Shown: positions 31,194 to 42,040 of the stretch, piece by piece
Layout of the letters: every line of letters begins with the position of its first letter
How positions within the stretch are numbered: position 1 is the stretch's first letter
NCBI GenBank assembly: GCA_013289325.1
Contig: JABDAE010000011.1
Coordinates: 1 to 45,443 of the forward strand
DNA from: Chlamydiota bacterium
Lineage (GTDB): Bacteria > Chlamydiota > Chlamydiia > Chlamydiales > Parachlamydiaceae
Direction of reading: 5' to 3'
Length of the DNA stretch: 45,443 nucleotides
Position numbers and translations under genes: made by a program
Notes under the pieces: model-generated
Seen by the model: the letters and a program-made list of their open reading frames with translations, nothing else
What the model was told of the DNA's origin: nothing
Databases searched by the model: none

Positions 31194-31822
31194 AATCCCG
31201 CATTCTTTATACAGGTCTTGAGATGCCTCTTGCCTATGAAGTGCTTTCAGCGAAACATGTCCCTTTTATTGAAGTGGTCCCAAGATCTTCAGAGGATTTA
31301 TCTATTAAGAGATGCCTTGCCGAATTTGATAAGTATACGCATATTATTTTCACAAGCAAATGCGCAGCGTCCATTTTTTTGAGTTTTCAAAAGATAAAAA
31401 TGAAAAAGGTGATCGTTGTGGGAAAAGGCACTGAGGGTCGCATTTTAAGTCTTGGTGGAGTTGTCCACAAAGTGGCAAAAGAAGAAACGGCAGAAGGCGT
31501 TGTCCAATTGCTATCACAAGAAATTAGAGAAAACCCAAATGCCTATTTCCTTTGGCCGCATGCAGCAAAGGTAAGGCCTGTGATTCGGGATTGGTTACAT
31601 GGACATGCCATTTCGCATGACGAATGTATATTGTACGATACGCATACAAGGAAGCTTGAATCTGTTCCCCTTCTTAATCAGTTTGATGAGATCGTCTTTA
31701 CAAGTCCATCTACTGTCGATGCTTTTTTAGAAATTTACGGGACTCATCCAGTGGAAAAAAGGATTAAATTGACAGCCATAGGCCCAATTACCCAAGCTAA
31801 GGTTAAATGTTGTCTTGCTTAA
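31175..31822 (+). CDS. hemD: uroporphyrinogen-III synthase (HemD-like)
   Basis: A 215-residue HemD-fold protein that would cyclise hydroxymethylbilane made by HemC. HemD sequences diverge, but the bilobed order is visible: N-lobe with [12 protein letters not shown], then [35 protein letters not shown], and the second lobe with [38 protein letters not shown] and [13 protein letters not shown]. There is no ATG near the N-terminus; the likely start is TTG at 31175 or GTG at 31187, both inside the inverted repeat that overlaps hemC. Position directly after hemC supports the call. Confidence 0.8.
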   Translation: MRLLVYKSRILYTGLEMPLAYEVLSAKHVPFIEVVPRSSEDLSIKRCLAEFDKYTHIIFTSKCAASIFLSFQKIKMKKVIVVGKGTEGRILSLGGVVHKVAKEETAEGVVQLLSQEIRENPNAYFLWPHAAKVRPVIRDWLHGHAISHDECILYDTHTRKLESVPLLNQFDEIVFTSPSTVDAFLEIYGTHPVEKRIKLTAIGPITQAKVKCCLA

Positions 31823-31874
31823 ATTATCACAATTGATGAGAATGGTTAGTGCTAAGAAAAAAAGGAGAAAAGTG

Positions 31875-32492
31875 ATGACCCAAGAATATAAATTGCCTGA
31901 TTTATCATATGACTTCAACGAATTAGAACCGATTATAAGTGCGGAAATTATGAAGCTGCACTACAGCAAGCACCATGCAACTTATGTCGCCAACTTAAAT
32001 AAAGCTTTGACACAGCAATCAGATGCCGAAAGTAAGCATGACATAGACACACAAATTGCTCTTCAGTCTGCCATTAAATTTAATGGTGGCGGTCATATCA
32101 ACCACTCTATTTTTTGGACTAATTTAAGCCCTATCGCTAAAGAAGGGGGAAAAACGCCTACTTCAGGATCTTTGGCCAAGGCGATCGATAAAGATTTTGG
32201 CTCGTTTGATAAACTAATCGAACTGATGAGCGCTCGCGCCATTGCGATCCAAGGATCTGGGTGGGCGTGGCTTGGCAAAGGAGCACATGGTCTTGAAATT
32301 GTCACATGTGACAACCAAGACCCTCTCGTGACAAAGGGATACATACCTTTACTTGGCATTGATGTGTGGGAACATGCGTATTATTTGCAGTATAAGAATG
32401 TGCGTGCCGATTACGTCAAGGCAATTTGGAAAATTGTAAATTGGAGTAACGTCTCTTCGCGTTACGAGAAAATCGCTACCAAGAGTGAATGA
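31875..32492 (+). CDS. sodA: superoxide dismutase, Mn/Fe type
   Basis: 205 residues from the ATG at 31875, placed eight bases after AGGAG; the frame is open further upstream, but that part overlaps hemD and has no ribosome site. It detoxifies superoxide. Metal ligands are visible: His28 in [16 protein letters not shown], His in [10 protein letters not shown], and Asp and His in [27 protein letters not shown] is also canonical. The tail pattern suggests Mn or cambialistic use, but the metal cannot be settled by eye. It is followed after three bases by accD, as in Chlamydia. Confidence 0.95.
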   Translation: MTQEYKLPDLSYDFNELEPIISAEIMKLHYSKHHATYVANLNKALTQQSDAESKHDIDTQIALQSAIKFNGGGHINHSIFWTNLSPIAKEGGKTPTSGSLAKAIDKDFGSFDKLIELMSARAIAIQGSGWAWLGKGAHGLEIVTCDNQDPLVTKGYIPLLGIDVWEHAYYLQYKNVRADYVKAIWKIVNWSNVSSRYEKIATKSE

Positions 32493-32495
32493 AAA

Positions 32496-33332
32496 ATGGG
32501 ACTCTTTTCCAGAGAAAAACCAAAGTTTAAGGTGCAGACTACAAAAAAGGATGGCTTTAGCGGGTGGCTTAAGTGCACAAGTTGCAACGAATTGATTCAT
32601 GCCAATGAATTGGACCAAAATTGTAGCTGTTGCCCTAAGTGTAATTATCACTATCGCTTGCCCCTTAATGAAAGGATACTAAGCATTGCAGATCCGTCTA
32701 CATTTACAGAAAAATTTACAGATCTTTATCCTATAGATGTGTTGCATTTTGTCGATACGGAAAGTTACGCCGAAAGACTGAAAAATGCCAAGGAAAAATC
32801 GGGCCGAGATGAAGCTGTTGCTGTTGGAATATGTGAGATTGCAAAAAGGAAAATCGCTCTTGGAATCCTTGATTTTAGCTTTATGGGTGGTTCCATGGGA
32901 GCTGTTGTGGGAGAGCGCTTAACTTCTCTTATTGAATATGCACTCCAGCATAAGCTTCCTTTGGTTATTTTTTCCACATCAGGTGGAGCTAGAATGCAAG
33001 AGTCGATTTTATCTTTGATGCAGATGGCAAAGACATCGGCTGCATTGTCTAGGCTACAGCAGGCACATCTTCCCTATATTTCTGTATTGACCAATCCAAC
33101 GACAGGAGGAGTGACAGCCTCTTTTGCTTCCCTTGGAGATATCATCATTGCAGAACCTGGCGCTTTGATTTGTTTTGCAGGTCCAAGAGTGATCGAGCAG
33201 ACAATCGGGCATAAGCTACCACCTGGAGCACAAAAGTCAGAGTTTCTTTTGGAGCATGGGATGGTGGATGCCATTGTCAATCGACATGAGTTAAGGCAAA
33301 AGTTAATAGAGTTATTAGAATTTTTAGGGTAA
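32496..33332 (+). CDS. accD: acetyl-CoA carboxylase carboxyltransferase beta subunit
   Basis: A 278-residue AccD that pairs with AccA to transfer the carboxyl group to acetyl-CoA, the first step of fatty acid synthesis. The zinc ribbon uses Cys27, Cys30, Cys46 and Cys49. The crotonase-like core includes LDFSFMGGSMGAVVGERLT, STSGGARMQESILSLMQM and NPTTGGVTASFASLGDIIIA. The length is normal. No accA lies in this window. It is packed between sodA (3-base gap) and dut (3-base gap). Confidence 0.96.
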   Translation: MGLFSREKPKFKVQTTKKDGFSGWLKCTSCNELIHANELDQNCSCCPKCNYHYRLPLNERILSIADPSTFTEKFTDLYPIDVLHFVDTESYAERLKNAKEKSGRDEAVAVGICEIAKRKIALGILDFSFMGGSMGAVVGERLTSLIEYALQHKLPLVIFSTSGGARMQESILSLMQMAKTSAALSRLQQAHLPYISVLTNPTTGGVTASFASLGDIIIAEPGALICFAGPRVIEQTIGHKLPPGAQKSEFLLEHGMVDAIVNRHELRQKLIELLEFLG

Positions 33333-33335
33333 ATC

Positions 33336-33791
33336 ATGAGTGAAAATTTCCATCCAAAAATAGAAGTTAAAATCATTGCAGAAGAGGGGGTGGAGCTTCC
33401 CCATTATGCTTCAATGGCTGCATCCGGAGCTGATATTAAAGCGTTCATTAAAGAAAATATTGTGATACCTCCAAATGGTTTGCGCCTTATTCCAACCGGC
33501 ATTCGTTTTGCAATTCCGGCTGGGTATGAGATTCAAGTGAGACCAAGAAGTGGTCTTGCATTAAAACATCAAATTGGTGTTTTAAATACCCCTGGCACAA
33601 TCGATGCAGATTATCGAGGCGAAGTCTTAGTGATTTTGATGAATTTTGGAACACATGAGTTTATTGTTGAGCCTAATATGCGAATTGCGCAAATTGTGCT
33701 TGCGCCTGTTCTTCAAGCTAATTTTATTTTAAGCGATGAGCTAGCCCAAACCGTACGCAGTAGCGGAGGCTTCGGTCATACAGGGCTTTAA
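33336..33791 (+). CDS. dut: dUTP pyrophosphatase
   Basis: A 151-residue trimeric dUTPase that hydrolyses dUTP to dUMP, keeping uracil out of DNA. All five motifs are visible: AASGADIKA (28-36), [13 protein letters not shown] (69-81), [13 protein letters not shown] (84-96), [10 protein letters not shown], and the nucleotide-closing tail [10 protein letters not shown] (142-151). The length is normal. The ATG lies three bases after accD stops; the next gene starts three bases after its own stop, so it is part of a tight operon. Confidence 0.97.
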   Translation: MSENFHPKIEVKIIAEEGVELPHYASMAASGADIKAFIKENIVIPPNGLRLIPTGIRFAIPAGYEIQVRPRSGLALKHQIGVLNTPGTIDADYRGEVLVILMNFGTHEFIVEPNMRIAQIVLAPVLQANFILSDELAQTVRSSGGFGHTGL

Positions 33792-33794
33792 TTT

Positions 33795-34244
33795 ATGATC
33801 AAGATTATTGACTATTTAGATCCGGCACTTGTGGCATTTTTAGATGTAAGCTCGCGCGATGAAGCAATTATTGCGCTAGTAGATGTAATAGATCGTTCCG
33901 GCAAGCTGCGCGATAAAAATACGTTTTATCAGGCGATTATCGAACGAGAAAAGATTGTCTCTACTGGAGTTGGAATGAGTTCTGCTATCCCGCATGCAAA
34001 ACTTGCCGAGTATGATGACTTTTTTATTGCTATCGGGATCTTAAAGAAGGGGATTGATTGGCAAGCACTAGATGGCTCTTTTGTGCGATTGATATTTATG
34101 ATAGGGGGCCCAGATGATAAACAAACAGAGTATCTGCAAATTTTATCTGGACTGACGCACGGGATCAAAGACGATGCTGTAAGAAAGAAAATCCTAACAG
34201 CTGAGTCTCCTCAAGCTGTTATTGAGTTTTTTAAGCAAAGTTAA
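33795..34244 (+). CDS. ptsN: PTS EIIA-like regulatory protein
   Basis: A 149-residue EIIA(Ntr)-type domain. The phosphorylatable histidine is His67 in GVGMSSAIPHAKL. YDDFFIAIGILKKGIDWQAL and VRLIFMIGGPDDKQTEYLQI follow the family. No EI, HPr or sugar permease is in the window, so it probably works in a signalling relay rather than sugar import. The next gene is a paralogue with an added DNA-binding-like domain, 17 bases downstream. Chlamydia has the same pair. Confidence 0.93.
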   Translation: MIKIIDYLDPALVAFLDVSSRDEAIIALVDVIDRSGKLRDKNTFYQAIIEREKIVSTGVGMSSAIPHAKLAEYDDFFIAIGILKKGIDWQALDGSFVRLIFMIGGPDDKQTEYLQILSGLTHGIKDDAVRKKILTAESPQAVIEFFKQS

Positions 34245-34261
34245 TTGCGCAAGGAGGTCTA

Positions 34262-35023
34262 ATGGACTTACAATTAAAAGATGTTGCAGATTTGCTCAAT
34301 GTCTCGCATGCGACAATTGAGGGCTTAGTAAGGGCTGACCTCATTCCACATTATTTCATTAATGGACAATACCGTTTTAATCGCAATGAAATTGAAGATT
34401 GGCTTTTGACTCAAAGTGGGGGAAGTAAGGTCAAAACAGATTTTTCAATACTACTACAAAGCGCACAAGCCTTAAAAGATGCGCAAGTTCTTCAAGGTAC
34501 GCACACTGAAGGTCTTGAAGCGAGTCTAGCTTCAAACACCCGTTCAAAAGGACATAAGCAATTTAGTCTTTTTCGAGCTGTACATAAAGGGGGGGTTTTA
34601 TACAATGTTCAGGGGGATACAAAAAAAGAGCTTATCAAGAATACGGTAAAAACGCTGTCTTCAAATCTAAATTTTGATCCGGAGGTCATTAGCCACCTTT
34701 TATTGGAGCGAGAAGAGATGCAATCGACCGGTTTAAATCACGGTATTGCCATTCCCCACACTAGAGAATTTTTATTAAATAATCATCACGACATTGTCAC
34801 AGTTGTTTGCCTTGATAATCCAATCCCTTATGATTCTTTAGATAGACAACCTGTGCATACACTTTTTTTTCTTTTTGCAAACAGCGACCGCCATCATCTG
34901 CAGTTACTGGCTAAGATTGCCCACCTTAGCAGCTCATTACAGACGATTGATTTTTTAAAGTCTAGGCCTACAAAAGATCAGCTTCTTCGCTATATCAAAG
35001 AGTGGGAGAGTACTAAATTTTAG
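34262..35023 (+). CDS. ptsN: EIIA-like protein with N-terminal helix-turn-helix
   Basis: A 253-residue fusion. Residues 1-50 are an excisionase/MerR-like DNA-binding domain ([39 protein letters not shown]). A linker of about 50 residues follows. Residues 105-250 are an EIIA domain with His166 in [14 protein letters not shown] and [27 protein letters not shown] sits five bases before the ATG. Phosphorylation of His166 could control DNA binding; that is inference. The stop overlaps the convergent clpC stop by four bases. Confidence 0.92.
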   Translation: MDLQLKDVADLLNVSHATIEGLVRADLIPHYFINGQYRFNRNEIEDWLLTQSGGSKVKTDFSILLQSAQALKDAQVLQGTHTEGLEASLASNTRSKGHKQFSLFRAVHKGGVLYNVQGDTKKELIKNTVKTLSSNLNFDPEVISHLLLEREEMQSTGLNHGIAIPHTREFLLNNHHDIVTVVCLDNPIPYDSLDRQPVHTLFFLFANSDRHHLQLLAKIAHLSSSLQTIDFLKSRPTKDQLLRYIKEWESTKF

Positions 35024-37656
35024 CCCGCATTTTTAGATGCTCTTGTCTTTTTCTCTTTCGGTTCTTTAGGGTTTTTTGGCTCTACTCTGGGCTCTACTTT
35101 TGACTCTGTTTTGTCTTTTGAACTTTTTTGTAAATCTTGATCTTTGGCAAATACTTCATTGTCGACAAAGATCAATTTATCACCATCAACTGAGACTGTG
35201 CAACGCCTTCCTTGGTCAGGGTGTAAAAGAAGGTTTTCTGCAAGCGGATCTTCCAAATATTGTTCAATCGTGCGGCGAAGAGGGCGAGCGCCCATTTCTA
35301 CCTGAAAGCCTTTATCTACCAAAAATTCTTTGGCCTTTTGGTCCAAAGTGATATAGACTTCCCGTCTTTCAAGGCGCATAATCAGCTTTTTAAGTTCAAT
35401 GTCGATTACTTCTAATAGATTATCTCTTTGCAATGGCTGGAAGATCACCACATCATTTAAGCGGTTTAAAAATTCTGGCTTAAAGTGTTTTTTAACAGAA
35501 CCTAAAATTTTTTCTTTGATGTCTCGATAATCAAGAGAATTTTCTTTCGCCGCAAAGCCTACCTCATTGCTTTTTTTGATGAGATCGGCGCCTAAATTTG
35601 ATGTCATGATGACAATTGTATTGCGAAAGTCGATTCTTCTTCCAAATGAGTCGGTAAGGCGCCCCTCTTCAAGAATTTGAAGCAAAATGTCCATGACATC
35701 GGGGTGGGCCTTTTCAATTTCGTCAAAGAGCACGACGGAATAGGGGCGCTGGCGCACCTGTTCTGTCAGTTGCCCTCCCTCTTCATGCCCTACATATCCG
35801 GGAGGCGATCCAGTCATACGGCTGACTGCAAATTTTTCCATGTACTCGGACATATCGACTTGAATTAAGGCATCTTCCCCACCAAACATGTTAATGGCCA
35901 GTAGGCGCGCGAGTAATGTTTTCCCAACACCGGTAGGTCCTAAGAAAAGAAAGGCGCCAATGGGGCGCTTTGGATCTTTAATATCAGCTTTACTTCTGCG
36001 TATTGCTCTGCAAACTGTGCTTAAGGCTTCATTTTGACCGATGATATTGGCCTTTAAGATCTCCTCCATTTTCAGCACTTTTTGCGTTTCCCCTTGAGTG
36101 AGTCTATTTAAAGGGATACCTGTTTGCGTGGCGATGACGTTGGCAATGTCATCATCTTCGACAATGACTTGATGCTCTTCTTTGTTTATTTCCCATTCAA
36201 CGCGCATCTTTTGTAGCTGTTCGCGCAGCGATTTTTCTTTGTCGCGAAGTTTTGCTGCCTTTTCATATTCTTGACGGCTGATGGCCTCTTCTTTTGCAAC
36301 GCGCGACTCTTCGATTTCCGTTTCGTATTTGCCGATATCTTGAGGCTGACTCATCATGGCGATGCGCATTTTAGCTCCCGCTTCGTCGATAAGATCGATC
36401 GCTTTATCTGGGAGAAAACGCCCTGTGATATAGCGGTCGGATAAAAGAGCTGCAGAATTTAGCGCTTGTTGCGTGTAGATGCATTTATGGTGCTCTTCAT
36501 ACTTTGCTTTTAGTCCGTTTAAGATTTCAATCGTATCAGAAACACTTGGCGGCTGTACTATAATTTTTTGAAAGCGACGCTCTAAAGCTGCATCTTTTTC
36601 AATATGTTTTCGATATTCATCAATTGTAGTGGCTCCAATACATTGCAATTCGCCGCGAGATAAAGCTGGTTTTAAGATATTTGAAGCATCGATTGCCCCT
36701 TCTGCAGCACCTGCACCGACAATTGTATGCAGCTCATCGATAAAGAGCAAAATATTCCCATTTTTTTTGATCTCGTCCATGACGGCTTTGATGCGCTCTT
36801 CGAATTGGCCGCGGTATTTTGTTCCCGCAATCATCAAAGCAAGATCTAATGTGATCAATCTTTTTTTGCGAAGATTGTCTGGCACTTCTCCTTTGACAAT
36901 GGCTTGTGCAAGCCCTTCGACGATGGCCGTTTTGCCAACTCCGGCTTCACCAATTAGGACCGGGTTGTTTTTCCTACGGCGGCATAAGATCAGGATAAGG
37001 CGCTCCACTTCTTCTTTTCGGCCAATGACAGGGTCCATTTTGCCTTCTCTAGACATTTCGGTTAAGTCGTGTCCGTAGGCTTTTAAAGCCGGCATCTTAT
37101 CGCTTGATGCATTAGTCGGTTTTTCAAATGAGGACTTTGCGCCAGCTCCTGCAGCACCTGTCCCATGCTGAGGGTTAGGAGGTGGAGGATTTACTCCAAT
37201 GGGAGGTAGCTGTAGATTGAATGTTTCAAGTTCTTTTAAGACTTCTTTTCGCACCTCTTTTAAATTGACGTTGAGATTCTCAAGGACATGAGCTGCTACG
37301 CCGTCTGTTTGTCTCAATAGTCCAAGGAGCAAGTGTTCTGTGCCGACGTAATTATGGTTGAGGTTGACAGCTTCTTCGTTGGCAAATTCAAAAACTTTTT
37401 TCACTTTTCCGGTTAAGGAGGGTTCCCCATATACTTGGATCTCTGGGCCATATCCTACAACTTTTTCAACTTCGCTTCGGACCATTTCAAAGTCTATCGT
37501 AAGATTGCGTAAAACGTTGACAGCGACCCCTTGTCCAAGTTTAAGGAGTCCAAGAAGGACGTGTTCTGTGCCAAGGTAGTTGTGGTTAAGTCTTTGAGCT
37601 TCTTTTTTTGCGAGTTTAATGACTTGCTTGGCTCTATTGGTAAATTTGTCGAACAT
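35020..37656 (-). CDS. clpC: ClpC AAA+ protease regulatory ATPase
   Basis: 878 residues from the ATG at 37656 ([20 protein letters not shown]); a GTG five codons earlier is less likely. It unfolds proteins for the ClpP protease. A Clp_N double repeat is at about 1-150 ([15 protein letters not shown] twice). The first AAA module has Walker [11 protein letters not shown] near 235. A UVR-like motif ([20 protein letters not shown]) lies near 455. The second AAA module has [10 protein letters not shown] near 572. The C-terminal D2 domain includes [21 protein letters not shown] Lys/Glu/Pro-rich tail of about 40 residues ends in ASKNAG and is longer than usual. No ribosome site is obvious. It converges with the ptsN pair. 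Confidence 0.96.
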   Translation of the reverse strand: MFDKFTNRAKQVIKLAKKEAQRLNHNYLGTEHVLLGLLKLGQGVAVNVLRNLTIDFEMVRSEVEKVVGYGPEIQVYGEPSLTGKVKKVFEFANEEAVNLNHNYVGTEHLLLGLLRQTDGVAAHVLENLNVNLKEVRKEVLKELETFNLQLPPIGVNPPPPNPQHGTGAAGAGAKSSFEKPTNASSDKMPALKAYGHDLTEMSREGKMDPVIGRKEEVERLILILCRRRKNNPVLIGEAGVGKTAIVEGLAQAIVKGEVPDNLRKKRLITLDLALMIAGTKYRGQFEERIKAVMDEIKKNGNILLFIDELHTIVGAGAAEGAIDASNILKPALSRGELQCIGATTIDEYRKHIEKDAALERRFQKIIVQPPSVSDTIEILNGLKAKYEEHHKCIYTQQALNSAALLSDRYITGRFLPDKAIDLIDEAGAKMRIAMMSQPQDIGKYETEIEESRVAKEEAISRQEYEKAAKLRDKEKSLREQLQKMRVEWEINKEEHQVIVEDDDIANVIATQTGIPLNRLTQGETQKVLKMEEILKANIIGQNEALSTVCRAIRRSKADIKDPKRPIGAFLFLGPTGVGKTLLARLLAINMFGGEDALIQVDMSEYMEKFAVSRMTGSPPGYVGHEEGGQLTEQVRQRPYSVVLFDEIEKAHPDVMDILLQILEEGRLTDSFGRRIDFRNTIVIMTSNLGADLIKKSNEVGFAAKENSLDYRDIKEKILGSVKKHFKPEFLNRLNDVVIFQPLQRDNLLEVIDIELKKLIMRLERREVYITLDQKAKEFLVDKGFQVEMGARPLRRTIEQYLEDPLAENLLLHPDQGRRCTVSVDGDKLIFVDNEVFAKDQDLQKSSKDKTESKVEPRVEPKNPKEPKEKKTRASKNAG

Positions 37657-37793
37657 AATGGGGATACTCACTTTTTTTTAGGTTTTAACATATACTCGAC
37701 TTTCTACTTTTTTGGAAGGGGAAATTTATTTCGCGTTTTAATCCTTTCCTCTGCTATTGTAGAATTACATTATTCTTTAGAAAATGGGTGTTT

Positions 37794-38777
37794 ATGGTTT
37801 TTCATTTCGTGTGCTTTTTCGCATTTATTCCGTTGCTAATCGGGGCCATGGACAACTCAGCTACTTATAACATTGGAGTCATTGGAGATTCAATGACAGC
37901 TGGTGCATTGACAATGACAAAAACCAGACAACCTTTGCAAGAAGTGCTTGTCGATATAAGGGAAGATGTCGATTGGAAAGTTCTTTTGGAAGAGCTCTCA
38001 AATGGAAATCTGTGGAATTACGTCATTAGGATTGCGTGTCGTCAAGAAGAGTCGGCACTTGCAAGCCATGCAAAGTGGGCTGTGCCCTCCCTTATTCAGC
38101 AAATTAAAGGAGATAAGCGCCCTTTAAAAGTGGTATCAAGTGCATTTGTTCGAGCTACCATGCACAGCGCTTTAGAGCAGATTAAAAGTCTTGATGATGT
38201 TGACGTTATCTTGATGATGCTTGGGGCAAATGACTTAACGTACGTTGTGATAAAAGATCATCAGAGTAATGAGAATGTTTTGTATGAACGATTTCAACGA
38301 GATTTTGATGGCTTTTTAAGCGAATTTTGCAGGAAGAGCCAGAAATTGCAAGGAAAAAAAATTGATCTTATCGTGATGGCAATTCCAGATGTGGCTCAAA
38401 TTTCATCCAATGTACCTTCTCAATTCGAAAGGATAAAGATAATCAAGACGCTCTATGGAAAAAGTTTTGAAACATCTGTTAAGACTAATATTTCCTTTGC
38501 CGAGATGCAAAGAAAATTATGTCCTGCAGCTTTTAGTCAAGAAGGGAGAGATGCTCTCAAAAGGTTGCAATCAGCTTGCAATGCCTATCTTAACGAAAAA
38601 ATTGAAGCTCATAAAATGTCTGGTGGCTCATGTGGCAATGTTACCTTTATATGGAGCACCTCTTTTTTGCAGATGGAAGAGAAGTACTTTGCAATTGATG
38701 GATTTCATTTGAATTTAGCAGGTCAAAAGAGGGCTGCCGAAATGGTAAAAACAGAGCTTTTGCAGAAATTTAAGTAG
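37794..38777 (+). CDS. exported SGNH/GDSL hydrolase
   Basis: About 327 residues from the ATG at 37794 (a GTG two codons earlier is possible). Residues 1-18 are a hydrophobic signal segment (MVFHFVCFFAFIPLLIGA). Block I IGDSMTAG puts the nucleophile at Ser33. LMMLGANDLTYVV is block III (GxND), and DGFHLNLAGQKRAAEM is block V with the Asp/His pair. The block II Gly is less clear. The active site therefore looks complete, as in lysophospholipases and other esterases; the substrate is unknown. It is 14 bases upstream of a second exported hydrolase, a metallophosphatase, suggesting a small operon of exported enzymes acting on lipids or phosphate esters. Confidence 0.85.
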   Translation: MVFHFVCFFAFIPLLIGAMDNSATYNIGVIGDSMTAGALTMTKTRQPLQEVLVDIREDVDWKVLLEELSNGNLWNYVIRIACRQEESALASHAKWAVPSLIQQIKGDKRPLKVVSSAFVRATMHSALEQIKSLDDVDVILMMLGANDLTYVVIKDHQSNENVLYERFQRDFDGFLSEFCRKSQKLQGKKIDLIVMAIPDVAQISSNVPSQFERIKIIKTLYGKSFETSVKTNISFAEMQRKLCPAAFSQEGRDALKRLQSACNAYLNEKIEAHKMSGGSCGNVTFIWSTSFLQMEEKYFAIDGFHLNLAGQKRAAEMVKTELLQKFK

Positions 38778-38791
38778 GAATTTAAAAAAAA

Positions 38792-39991
38792 ATGTTATCT
38801 CGCTATTTAAAGTTAGTTTGGTGCAGTTTTCTTTTATCGATGCAGCTATCGCTAACTGCAGCTCAAGGGCAAACACCCCCTTTACATGTGTATTTAACAT
38901 GGCAAGGAGAAGATACCTCTCATCAGATTGTGGTCAATTTTCACACGCAAGGAAAAAAGGGGGGAGCAAGTAAAGTCTATTACGATGAAGCCTCAAAAAA
39001 TGGGGATTTAAAGCAATATACGTTTAAGGCCGAAGGGGGTTTTAAAGAGATTACAGGCCTTGTAGATCGCCATTTTCATGAAGTGCAGTTGAATAATTTA
39101 TCTCCAGGGAAAGAGTATTATTTTATTGTAGGCGATGATGTCAATGGATTTTCTGAAGAAAGAAAGTTTAAAACGCTTCCCTTAGACGGCCCACTCCGTA
39201 TAGCGCAAGGGGGCGATATTGGAATCAGTGAAAGCTCAATAAAAATGAGTAGGCAAGTTGCCTCATACTCTCCTGATGTCATTGTTTTAGGTGGGGATCT
39301 TGTCTATGCTGTCGGAACAGTTGCAAATATTGGAAAATGGGATGAGTGGTTTTCTATGCTCGAGAAAAATTTGATAACGCCTGATGGTCGTACAATTCCT
39401 TTAATTGTCGCAGTTGGCAACCACGATGTAAGTGTCGGGGAATTCTCTCCCTTGTTTAGCTATTTTTTTCCACAAGGAGGCGCGACTTATTTTGATCGTA
39501 AATTGGGAAAAAATACAGTGTTATTTGTTTTGGACTCAGGGCATATTGCTTCCTATCACGGGGCGCAGTTAACGTGGCTGCAGCAAGCATTAAAAAAACA
39601 TAGTGACGCTAAAAATAAGATTGCCGTTTACCATGTTCCCCTCTATCCAAGCTTTCGGCCCTACATTCTTTCTTTGCCGGCAAGGCGCGCTTGGCTTGGA
39701 CTTTTTGACGCCTTTCATCTCAATGTGGCCTTTGAGCACCACGACCATGCATTTAAGAGAACGCACCCTTTGCGAGATGGGAAGAAGGTTTCAGAAGCTG
39801 AAGGGACAATATATTTAGGAGATGGCGCTTGGGGAAAACCTCCAAGAAGAGTCCATACAAGAGCGTGGTACTTAAAAAAAGCAAGTTCGACGAACCATTT
39901 TTGGCTAGTGGATCTAAACGATTCTAGCGCAGAGTATAAAGCCATTTCAATTGATGGAAAAGTGATTGATCATTTTTCTTTAAACTTTTAA
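38792..39991 (+). CDS. exported purple-acid-phosphatase-like metallophosphoesterase
   Basis: A 399-residue protein with a signal peptide (residues 1-24, LVWCSFLLSMQLSLTAAQG). An N-terminal fibronectin-like domain (LHVYLTWQGEDTSHQIVVNF; LNNLSPGKEYYFIVGDD) is followed by the metallophosphatase core. The ligands are visible in order: AQGGDIG, LGGDLVYAVG, VAVGNHDVSVG, AVYHVPLYPS and FEHHDHAFKRT. This is the purple acid phosphatase arrangement, with a Tyr in GGDLVY that would ligate iron. It is periplasmic or secreted. It may release phosphate or act on host phosphoesters; inference. Transketolase follows 12 bases downstream. Confidence 0.9.
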   Translation: MLSRYLKLVWCSFLLSMQLSLTAAQGQTPPLHVYLTWQGEDTSHQIVVNFHTQGKKGGASKVYYDEASKNGDLKQYTFKAEGGFKEITGLVDRHFHEVQLNNLSPGKEYYFIVGDDVNGFSEERKFKTLPLDGPLRIAQGGDIGISESSIKMSRQVASYSPDVIVLGGDLVYAVGTVANIGKWDEWFSMLEKNLITPDGRTIPLIVAVGNHDVSVGEFSPLFSYFFPQGGATYFDRKLGKNTVLFVLDSGHIASYHGAQLTWLQQALKKHSDAKNKIAVYHVPLYPSFRPYILSLPARRAWLGLFDAFHLNVAFEHHDHAFKRTHPLRDGKKVSEAEGTIYLGDGAWGKPPRRVHTRAWYLKKASSTNHFWLVDLNDSSAEYKAISIDGKVIDHFSLNF

Positions 39992-40003
39992 GGATATAAA
40001 TTA

Positions 40004-42040
40004 ATGAAATCAGTAAAAGATAGCTCGTTTACTAAAGAGCAGCCCCAAGCAATGCTAGCTCCACAAGAAAAAGAAATTTTAGAAAAGATCGCCTTAGCTG
40101 TCAGAATTTTATCTATGGACGCCGTCCAAAGAGCAGATTCTGGCCATCCGGGGCTTCCTCTTGGTTGCGCTGAATTTGGTGCATACCTTTTTGGGAACGT
40201 TTTAAGATACAATCCCAAAGATCCAAAATGGGCGGGGCGAGATCGCTTTATTCTATCGGCAGGGCATGGATCGATGCTTTTGTATTCGCTTTTGCATTTG
40301 TCGGGATATAATCTTTCCTTAGACGATCTTAAACAATTTAGGCAGCTGCATTCCAAAACGCCTGGACATCCCGAGTCGCTTGACACAGAAGGGGTCGAGA
40401 CAACGACAGGCCCTCTTGGTCAAGGTCTTGGCAATGCTGTAGGGCAGGCGCTTGGATTGAAGCTGCTTGCCGCAAAATTTAATACAGGTCTTCACACTCT
40501 TTTTGGGGGCAAAGTCTATTGTTTGATGGGTGATGGGTGTGTGATGGAGGGGGTGACGTCGGAAGTTTCCTCATTTGCCGGGCATTTAAAACTCAATAAC
40601 TTGATTGCGATCTATGACGCAAACCATGTCACATTAGATGGACCTTTAAGTGAGTCTTGCTCTGAAAATACAAAGAAACGCTATGAGGCCTATGGGTGGG
40701 AAGTGTTTACGGTTGATGGTAATGACTTAAATGCTCTGCATAGTGTCATGAAGGAAGTGCAAGGGTCTCAAGAGCGCCCCCGCCTTATCATTATGCATAC
40801 GATCATTGGAAAGGGGTCTCCTAATAAGGCGGGTACATTTAAGGTGCATGGATCGCCGCTTGGAAAAGAAGAGGTGAAGGCAACTAAGATGGCCTTAAAT
40901 GCACCGGATATTGAATTTTTTGTTCCGGAGGGCGTCTATCAGTTTTTTCAAGATAAGCTTAAGCGCTCTGAAATGAGGCAAAGAGAATGGAATGAGATGT
41001 TCCATGCTTGGAAAGAAGAAAACCCTTTGCTTCATTTAGAGTATATAGCGATGGAAAAGGGGAGCTTGCCAGCCGATATTGAAGCTAAACTTAAGGCAAT
41101 TGCAATTGCCTCTCCAGTAGCTGGAAGAAAGGCGTCCAATGATGTGATTAATGCCATTGCAAATTGGCTGCCGGGTCTTTATGGAGGCTCTGCTGATCTT
41201 TCGTGCTCAGATCTTACGATGATGAAAAGCTATTCCATTATTTCCTCAGATAATTTTAATGGGCGCAACATTAAATTTGGCGTTAGGGAATTTGGGATGG
41301 CGACGATGGCCACAGGACTTGCTGAGACTGGTATGATCATCCCCTATGTGGGGACGTTTTTGACTTTTTCAGATTACATGAGAAATGCCATTCGTTTAGC
41401 AGCTCTTATGAAAGTGAAAGTCGTGTATCAATTTACCCATGATTCGGTGTTTTTAGGAGAAGATGGACCGACTCATCAACCGGTTGAGCACTATGCGGCG
41501 CTTCGTGCGATCCCAAATCTACAGGTGATACGCCCGGCAGATGCCAACGAGGTAAAAATGGCCTGGATGGCAGCGCTTAAATTTCAAGGTCCGACCGCTA
41601 TTTTGCTTTCAAGACAAAATCTAAAGACATTAAGTTGCACCGATGTCCCCTTTGCAGAAGGGTTAGGAAGAGGCGGGTATATCCTTAGCAAGGAAAAGGA
41701 GAAAAATGATTTTCTCATTATTGCAACAGGATCGGAAGTTGATTTAGCTTTTAGTGTGATGCAAGAACTTGAAAAGATGGGCAAGGGGGTGCGTCTTGTT
41801 TCGATGCCTTGTGTAGAACTTTTTGATTTGCAAAGTAAGGAGTATCAAGAAAAGATTATTGGAGGCGATTTTAAAAAGCGCATTTCAATAGAAGCGGGCG
41901 TTGAACAAGGGTGGCATAAGATGATTGGAAGAGATGGCATTGCCATTTGCATGAAGGGATTTGGCGCATCGGCCAAGCAAAAGGATTTGGAAGAAGAGTT
42001 TGGTTTTACGGTGCCTGCCATTTTAAAGCGGATTTTATAA
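40004..42040 (+). CDS. tkt: transketolase
   Basis: A 678-residue thiamine-diphosphate enzyme of the pentose phosphate pathway. N-terminal ADSGHPGLPLGCAEFGAYLF and LSAGHGSMLLYSLLHLSGY are followed by GPLGQGLGNAVG. The ThDP-binding motif begins MGDGCVMEGVTSEVSSFAGH, and LIAIYDANHVTLDGP follows. In the pyrimidine domain FGVREFGMATMATGLAETG carries the catalytic Glu, and FLGEDGPTHQPVEHYAALR is diagnostic. The length is normal. The stop is immediately followed by the hemE ATG, so the two are co-translated. Confidence 0.96.
   Translation: MKSVKDSSFTKEQPQAMLAPQEKEILEKIALAVRILSMDAVQRADSGHPGLPLGCAEFGAYLFGNVLRYNPKDPKWAGRDRFILSAGHGSMLLYSLLHLSGYNLSLDDLKQFRQLHSKTPGHPESLDTEGVETTTGPLGQGLGNAVGQALGLKLLAAKFNTGLHTLFGGKVYCLMGDGCVMEGVTSEVSSFAGHLKLNNLIAIYDANHVTLDGPLSESCSENTKKRYEAYGWEVFTVDGNDLNALHSVMKEVQGSQERPRLIIMHTIIGKGSPNKAGTFKVHGSPLGKEEVKATKMALNAPDIEFFVPEGVYQFFQDKLKRSEMRQREWNEMFHAWKEENPLLHLEYIAMEKGSLPADIEAKLKAIAIASPVAGRKASNDVINAIANWLPGLYGGSADLSCSDLTMMKSYSIISSDNFNGRNIKFGVREFGMATMATGLAETGMIIPYVGTFLTFSDYMRNAIRLAALMKVKVVYQFTHDSVFLGEDGPTHQPVEHYAALRAIPNLQVIRPADANEVKMAWMAALKFQGPTAILLSRQNLKTLSCTDVPFAEGLGRGGYILSKEKEKNDFLIIATGSEVDLAFSVMQELEKMGKGVRLVSMPCVELFDLQSKEYQEKIIGGDFKKRISIEAGVEQGWHKMIGRDGIAICMKGFGASAKQKDLEEEFGFTVPAILKRIL

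Noticed and set aside
31815-31874. Extended N-terminus of superoxide dismutase overlapping hemD
   Set aside because: The ATG at 31875 has a ribosome site at the right distance and gives the normal family length.
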